This document shows positions 57,672 through 64,000 of a stretch of 64,000 bases of DNA, in pieces (positions within the stretch are counted from its first letter, which is position 1; every line of letters begins with the position of its first letter). The notes beneath the pieces were generated by a model. The model was given only the letters and a program-made list of their open reading frames with translations, was not told the origin of the DNA and searched no databases. The DNA comes from Acorus gramineus (taxonomy: Eukaryota > Streptophyta > Magnoliopsida > Acorales > Acoraceae), in contig CM060855.1 of assembly GCA_030737835.1 (NCBI GenBank), positions 430,791 through 494,790 on the forward strand, written 5' to 3'. Made by a program: the position numbers and the translations under genes.

Positions 57672-59911
57672 TCACGGCAGAAGTCCGCTTTTCTTGCCCC
57701 AACCAATAGCAATAATGTACAGAACCACACAGCCACCAAGGGTTCCTAAAGTAGTCTCCCAAAACTGTGTGGAGCCACTGCCATTGTAGAGACTAATGCC
57801 GATGTTCATCCCAAATATTCCCACGACAACAATGCCTGCACTGAAGACAAGGGTAGCAGTGCTGAGCATCACCCCCATCTCCAGCAGTTGATTCTGTTTT
57901 TCGTCCAACATGATATTGATGTAATCCTCCGTGTCGTCCACATACTCTCTCATCTTTGGGAATGAAAATCCAAACCATGATCAAAGTTGAAACGATTGAG
58001 ACAAGAAAATGAAGTACATATGAACAATAGATGGAAGGGATAAGACAACATACAGTGGATAATTTGTTCAAAGTACCATCTATCTGCACAAAGTAAGCCT
58101 CCAAAAGCATCTCCAACTCCTCTGTGTTAGGCTTAAAATCAATGTAAGTTCCATTGTTGCTTTCAGTCTCCACTTTAGATTCCTGATCCCTAAAAGTGCA
58201 CAAGGAATGCCAGGTATATAAAAAAAGAAGGAAATTATGAAATGCAATGAAAATTTTATTTCCGGAGATATTCTAACTGGATAGCCCACAGCCACACAAA
58301 CCCTATATCAGTGTCAAAGGATTTCTGATTACATCAGAAGCTCTGTTATTCAAAGGATTTCTGGTAATATCAGAAGCTCTGTTATTCATTATTTATTTGT
58401 CCCAGAAAAATTTCGATAGGCCAATTTATATTAGGTTTCTTTCCTTGTGATTGCTTTTGCACTCAGTTTCCAATGGACAGGTATCTTACTTCCACAGATA
58501 TAAAGGATCTGTAGTAGCATTGAGATCACATGACAGTTTTCAGACTAAAAAAAAATGGCCTAGAATCAGATCCAATAATATGTATTTGGCACAACATTGC
58601 ACAATATGGGGACATCAGACAAATATTAGGCTTGGTGCATGTAAGGTTATAACAGATAACCAAACAGTCCATTACATATAAGAATGTCAATAAGTATGGA
58701 TGTGAATGTTGTGACCCCAAAACACAGTTTGCAACTGGTAATAAAACAAAAAAAATTTGTGGTTGTGATAAATTCGTTCTTAAGAGTTGATCCACATCAT
58801 CTTATTCCAATTGCTCTAAATTGTTCACACAGCAGAACCTCACCTTTGTTCTACTTCCAATTCATCATCCAATTCAATCCTAGAAGAGGTTCCATCAACA
58901 GGCTGGCAGCCAAGCTTCTCAGTTAAATACATCTCAGCCATGTCCATGTCATCATCCAGTAAATGTTCAAGTTCATCTCTAACCTAAACAAAACACTAAA
59001 ATATTGACATTAAAACCATTATCCATGTGCATATTTATATGCAGATAAGTGCAAGATAATTGGTGAAATTCTTTTTTCTACAGGAAAAAAATTGACGTAA
59101 ATAAACATGAACAGCTAAGAAGGAAATCAGAAGAAACAAATTGACTCTTGGAACAATCTCATCAATGATCATAGCATCTTTCTTAGACATGTAGTTAATA
59201 CCCCTTCAGAAAACATTACCAAATACATCTACAGTGATAAAAGTGTCACGAAAGACAAAGTAAAGCTGAAACATGATGTCCTGGTAGGAGATAGCTCCTC
59301 AATACAGCATGACAATCAAGGATCTGACATCTGATGAATGTATAAGAGAATATTGAATTAAGCTCTCTAATGACTTGTAGGAGACTGCACTCACCACCTT
59401 CCCATAACATCCAGATATTAACCTTGAATGAGAATAAGAGGAAGGAACCCATAAAAATGCATGTCATAAAAACATTGGGAAGGGGCAACTTCCAGAAGAA
59501 ACCTCATCACCTTCAACTTCCAGAAGAAACCTCATCACCAGTACCTTCATTCAAATCTCTCATGCCCTATTGCCCTTTGAGTGCACAACTATACTAAGGT
59601 GGAAAAAAAATCTGCCAAGGAAACAATTGACATCTGGGTGCATTAAATGCACCTAGGTTTTTTTTTAACCCTTTAAGGGTATTTTTATATACTAAAAACC
59701 AAACATGGGTCCACCTTCTTCACCTCCTTTTCTTCCTCTCTGCACATTCTATTCCATGTTCATGTTAAAACCAAACCCTAGGTAGACGTGAGGTTTAAAA
59801 AAAAAAAGCAACTAACAAAAAGGGATTTAAAGTGGAGGCCAAAAGGGGGAACGCAGGACAAAGGGTCCGAGATTATTCATCAATTGAACGGTATGTTTAA
59901 AGTGAATCTTT

Positions 59912-59955
<44 letters not shown>

Positions 59956-62002
59956 ACTGATGGGGTGCGGCCGTTCGGCGGTGCACCCCATCGTGCGACA
60001 CGTTTTCCAGACCGTGGATCTAATGGTCCCCTTTTTTTATTTCAAATGTGAAGGGTTACCTGCTGACCAGGTGAGGGAGTCAACCAAAGTCCCCTCCCCC
60101 CCCCCCCCCATTTTTTCAGTCATCTTCTCTCTCTCCTCACCTTTTCAACACCACCAGAGAAGAAGAAAAAAAAGGGATGACCACCTCATCTTCTCCGTCA
60201 CCCCCACCCCTCTCCGTGACCCCCACCTGCTGTAGCCTTGTTTTCTCAACCACCCCCACCCCTCCCCGTGCTCGACAACCACCAACCACCCCCACCCGAT
60301 CCGCAAGTCCCTCAATGCCTAATCATCTAGGTTTTTATCTTATTTGTTTTCAGATCTAGGGTTTTCTTTTCAGATTTGTTTTCAAATCTAGTTTTTTATC
60401 TGATTTGTTTTCGGGCCTAGCGTTTTTTCTTTCAGATTTCTTTTTAGATAAAGGGTTTTTTGTTTAGATTTCTTTTCACATCTAGCATTTTTTAAAAAAC
60501 AAAAGTGTTTGCAGATCTAGGGTTTTTTCACATCTAGGTTTGTCTTTCAGATCTAGGGTTTTTTTGGTTGGATTGCATTTGTGAGTGATGAGAAGTAATG
60601 AATCCACTTGATCATGTCGTACATGTATAAAAATTATAAACTAAATTATTGTAAAATATTTTAATAATTTTCATCCCCATAGATCCAACTTCATTTACAA
60701 GTTCTGTCATGTGAAATTTTCACATGGTGGATGTAGAAAATAAAATAAAAATGAATGGGAGAGAGATCTTAACATTTGAAAATGATATACCATAAAAGAT
60801 TGTTGCTTGAACATTGTAAAAACAATAATGACATATCCTAACATTTGAAAAACTATTTCTGTTTGAGATATGTTGATTAAAGTGTTCGTTACCGGTGAAA
60901 ACATTATTTAAGATAAACACATCATTTTTATTACTTTGTATGTGGAACATTCTAATACGGCATGGAACATTCTAATACGGCATCTTTCCATGGACCTACA
61001 TCCCACATTGATTGTTTGTGTGGGAAAAATGTGGTTTTAAAACAATCACGAACAACATCTAATCCAGGAGATGGTTTTGGGCTTACCCGGATGACAAAAG
61101 GAAAAAGCTCACCATTTGTAATTTATTAATAATTAACTTATATGGGAAGGGACACTAACACCTGCCCACTATGAATAAAAAAGTAGATAAAACATCTCCT
61201 AAAAATAAGAAGTAAATGGCACAAAGACATCAATCCCAATAACTCAACTATTCAAAAGAAAATTTCCCATATGGCCAGTATACAGTTCTTTTGATTTTAG
61301 AAATGATTCCTCTCCTCTTCTCAGCATGTCAACGACATCACATCAAGAGAAGCAATAGAATTTATGATCACCACCTAATCTTGTGCAACACTCAGATTCA
61401 AAATTCAAGTGAAGGATATGTGGATCTTAAAAATGACAGTAATACACATCAAAATCCATTCTATATCAATTGGAAAAAGAATGAATCTTGACCCACTTGC
61501 TCATGTGCATTTCTTTTTCTAGTATTATCACATATGCGTGATCTTTTTCTCAACTACACCTGCATTAGGAACAGAATCTCTCCCATCTGCCAAATGCATC
61601 TATTTCCATTTGTCTATGAGAAAGGTAGTCCGTTAGAATAGAATAACATTAATTTATCCTGAAACTTCTTTGACTCCAAAGTTTTAACAATTTTATGGTC
61701 AACTATTTCAGCATCAAGATAAAGGCAAAAGCTCATTCAACAAGGGAAAAATTATTCATGAAATAGGAATTCAACAGTGTGAAGGCTTTATTTCTTTTCT
61801 TTTTCTTGATATAAAAGAGGAATGGTGTCCAAGTTATACAGAAAATAATTGCACAAGTATAAAAGTAACTTACTTTTTGTACACGCCCAGATATTGCCAC
61901 TAGACGGCTCTTTATCTGTCTAACGCGCTCGAGATTAAGTGTGCTGATTTTTGAGGTCAACTCATCCAACGCTGGATAAGCCTCTTGTTCCAGAGTTAAA
62001 GT
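57672..62002 (-). CDS. MRS2: MRS2/MGT-type magnesium transporter, C-terminal exons (partial)
   Basis: MRS2/MGT proteins are CorA-like pentameric Mg2+ channels of plant membranes. Four exons are visible in transcription order: 61874-62002, 58844-58983, 58054-58189 and 57672-57953 (with stop). They join in phase to 228 residues. Signatures are LEQEAYPALDELTSKISTLN, RVRQIKSRLVAISGRVQKVR and DELEHLLDDDMDMAEMYLTE, a variable linker, then YVDDTEDYINIMLDEKQNQ. Next come the first membrane helix (about STATLVFSAGIVVVGIF), the invariant Gly-Met-Asn triad (GMN) at its end, and the second helix (GTLGGCVVLYIIAIGW), with a short basic tail. The 5' exons lie beyond 64000. The 2.9-kb intron 58984-61873 is repeat-rich. 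Where relatives usually have Leu, the last exon starts with Met after the splice. Confidence 0.93.
58319..58390. repeat. Two tandem copies of a 36-bp unit in an MRS2 intron
   Basis: AAAGGATTTCTG, then TATCAGAAGCTCTGTTATTC, is repeated once with three base differences. Confidence 0.8.
59485..59540. repeat. Two tandem copies of a 27-bp unit in an MRS2 intron
   Basis: CAACTTCCAGAAGAAACCTC plus ATCACC occurs at about 59487 and 59514. On the minus strand it reads GDEVSSGS-like but is not bounded by usable splice sites. Confidence 0.8.
59912..59955. repeat. TA/GA compound microsatellite
   Basis: About ten TA units followed by about eleven GA units. Confidence 0.9.
59956..60575. repeat. Intronic insert with TCAGATCTAGGGTTTT repeats
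   Basis: The sequence after the microsatellite looks like a gene leader (CT-rich, an ATG at 60177 and a Pro/Ser/Thr-rich frame to 60357). It is followed by seven or more irregular copies of TTTCAGAT(C/T)TAGGGTTTT (60340-60560). It lies on the opposite strand inside the large MRS2 intron. It may be a captured promoter/5' UTR fragment; no coding continuation is seen. Confidence 0.45.
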
Positions 62003-63146
62003 CTGATAAAAGAGTAACAAGAAAAAATAACAAATGACAAAATTATATACTGTAGAAATATATGAACTAAGAAATATCTTAATCACAATCAGCAGATTGT
62101 TTTAGTTAAAGTGAATACTGCAACAAGAAAGAAAAAGGATTTTTTGGTGAAAATGATAGGCATCCAACCTTGTTTTAATGAGAGCAGATAAATGAACAAA
62201 AATGTTGAAAAGGACTCATTAACCTGTCAAAGTATCATAAGCAGAACAGAAAGGTATTATGCATACTGACAGTAGTTGGCATTCTACAAATAATTTAAAA
62301 TTTTCAACCCTCAGACATTTCTCTTTTCATGCTCTCAATATCTTTCTATAAAAATGAATTACTTAATCACATCATATTTTGTACACATCTATTGCAAACC
62401 ATAGTGTCTCACCACTTCTCTGCATTTTCCAATATGCATAATATATTAATATCCAATAGGGAATAGATCATCAAAATCCCCTCATCATATGTCTCCAATT
62501 CATAAAAAAAGAAAGAAGATGATCATAAAGAGGTTTCACCTAGACTATCCAAATCCACTTTTTTAAAAGTAAAAACCAGCCTACGACCTTTCCCTTGTGT
62601 CAATATCCTTCAGAAGCCCTTATATTTCATTGATTCCTCGGTGCATTTAATGTGGCATATCTTTTGTTTAGCTAATCATTCCTGTTATAAAACCATGTGT
62701 TGGCTATAAAACTATAAAACCATGTGTTTGACAATGCTGCAGAAATAACACCTCTCAGAAGTCATCAGTTCCACTAAACCTTCAAAGCCACCACAACAAC
62801 TACATATGTTCCCCTCCTGCCATTCCAAATCTTGATACTTTCTTCCATACCAACCCATGGAGCATGTGCATTCCCGATGCTGGTGATGTCCTCTCCCGGC
62901 ATTGGTTTAGTTTTTAATATTCTCACATTTCAAAATGTCATTCTTTGCATTATTGTAAACAATATACAGTCCATTTTCTGCTTCTGTCTTTCTAGGCAGA
63001 AAAGAAATAGTTCCTGTAACAAAAATATTTGGTCATTACCTTTCTATTTGGTTATTATAATGAACACCAGCTCTTACCCTCACATGATTGGATTGATTAC
63101 TTTCCTAAAATAAATAAATAATGGCTTCTAATGCTTTTACATTCTT
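62003..63146. other. MRS2 intron sequence
   Basis: No exon of the magnesium-transporter family or other gene was recognised. The sequence is AT-rich. Confidence 0.5.
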
Positions 63147-63878
63147 GCCCATGTTTGGATATAGAATAGGACTTATGCTAAGGTATAGATTAATTCCGGC
63201 ATAACTGGGTATAAAGTTGGAATAGGTGATTTTCTGTTTGGTTAAGTTTGCAGTTATTCTCGCTGGGAAACGTAAGAATTAGCAGTGTGTTGTTTGGGAG
63301 ATGATGAATAATGTGTGAATAAGATGTGGATAAGTTGATAGATGATTTTTTAGAAAAATGATAAAATAATAATAATATTTAATATATGTATAAATAATCT
63401 GTATATGTATTTTACTTTGCTCTTTCCTACGCAAAGCTTTCCCTAATGTCCAGATGAGGGAAAAAAAATTGGTGTTCCAATTACACCAAGCTTGTAGATA
63501 AAAACATAAACCTCTCACAACAGTAGCTCATGTATATAATATTAAAGCCATTGAAGAGCCCATTCTTTGCTTTTTTGGAGGAGCTGCAAAGAGGATCACA
63601 TGAAGGGGAAGGTCTGAATAAAAGCGATGGCGATGGGACAGATGAGGTGGGTGCACAGACGAAAACTTTATTTATTACAGTGGGTCCCAGATATTCACTT
63701 GCTTAGAATATCTTGGAATTGGTCTATTCCAGCTCAGGCATAAAATCCCAATGCAAGGATGTTCTAGGTTATTCTGGCATAACTTATACTCTGTATTCTG
63801 GGAATCCAAACATTATATTTAACCAATTCTGCCTAATTCCATATTCTATTCGGGGTTATTCTGCATCCAAACGATGGC
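63147..63878. mobile_element. Tourist/Harbinger-like MITE, copy B
   Basis: A 732-bp relative of the MITE at 21272-21712. The ends are GCCCATGTTTGGATATAGAATA and, inverted, GCCATCGTTTGGATGCAGAATA (first 20 bases compared). A TTA follows the right end (63879-63881), while the left flank reads CTT, so the 3-bp duplication is imperfect. It shares TTATTCTCGCTGGGAAACG with copy A's TTATTCTCGTTGATAAACG. Non-coding. Confidence 0.7.
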
Positions 63879-64000
63879 TTAGAGAATAGAGACTATAACA
63901 AATATTACAAAATCACTTAATGGATTTCTAGTAAATGAAATTAAGAAGCAATGGATGTGTTTGGGGGCAAGAACTAGGTAAATAATGAGCCTTTTTGGTT

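Overview
The window is nuclear DNA of a flowering plant. The coding genes are split by GT-AG introns, they belong to plant families (PDS5 cohesin cofactor, MRS2/MGT magnesium transporter), both LTR retrotransposons carry initiator-tRNA-Met primer sites, and the gaps are filled with plant-type DNA transposon derivatives. The species cannot be named from the sequence alone.

Layout. 1-302: LTR and primer site of a minus-strand retrotransposon that runs off the left edge. 1445-1976: a small Mutator-like element. 4291-12807: thirteen exons encoding the C-terminal 574 residues of a PDS5-like protein (+), with a LINE fragment and a duplicated non-coding block in its introns. 13630-15200: a second Mutator-like element and a cluster of GGCGCC hairpins. 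16417-20694: a weakly supported, unrecognised minus-strand gene. 21272-21712: a Tourist/Harbinger-like MITE. 21955-22180: a truncated duplicate of exon 1 of the gene at 46901. 22706-43929: a Copia element (-) split by a 16.6-kb Gypsy tandem array (+). 46901-49561: an eight-exon gene for a 211-residue coiled-coil protein (+). 51140-56550: several inverted-repeat transposon derivatives and a LINE RNase-H remnant. 57672-62002: the last four exons of an MRS2/MGT-type magnesium transporter (-), whose 5' part lies beyond the right edge. 63147-63878: a second Tourist-like MITE.

The most striking structure is the nested retrotransposon block. A Copia element with 126-bp LTRs that differ at one base and a perfect 5-bp target duplication (ACATC) was entered by a Gypsy-type element whose 5-bp duplication is GCAAT. 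That insert has the form LTR-internal-LTR-internal-LTR: three LTRs of about 3.1 kb and two internal regions of about 3.64 kb. The internals hold only a short gag-like frame and broken pol pieces, apparently in scrambled order, and share most of their lesions. Each LTR looks like a miniature gene leader: TATA box, pyrimidine-rich leader, strong splice donor, about 840 bp of extremely G/C-rich intron-like sequence, acceptor, a 37-bp exon-like piece and a second donor/acceptor pair. Variant sites shared in different combinations by the three LTRs suggest recombination or gene conversion.

The cellular genes have no evident functional link. The PDS5-like protein acts in sister-chromatid cohesion, the MRS2-like protein moves magnesium across a membrane, and the coiled-coil protein is of unknown role. 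Most of the remaining sequence is transposon-derived or AT-rich spacer.
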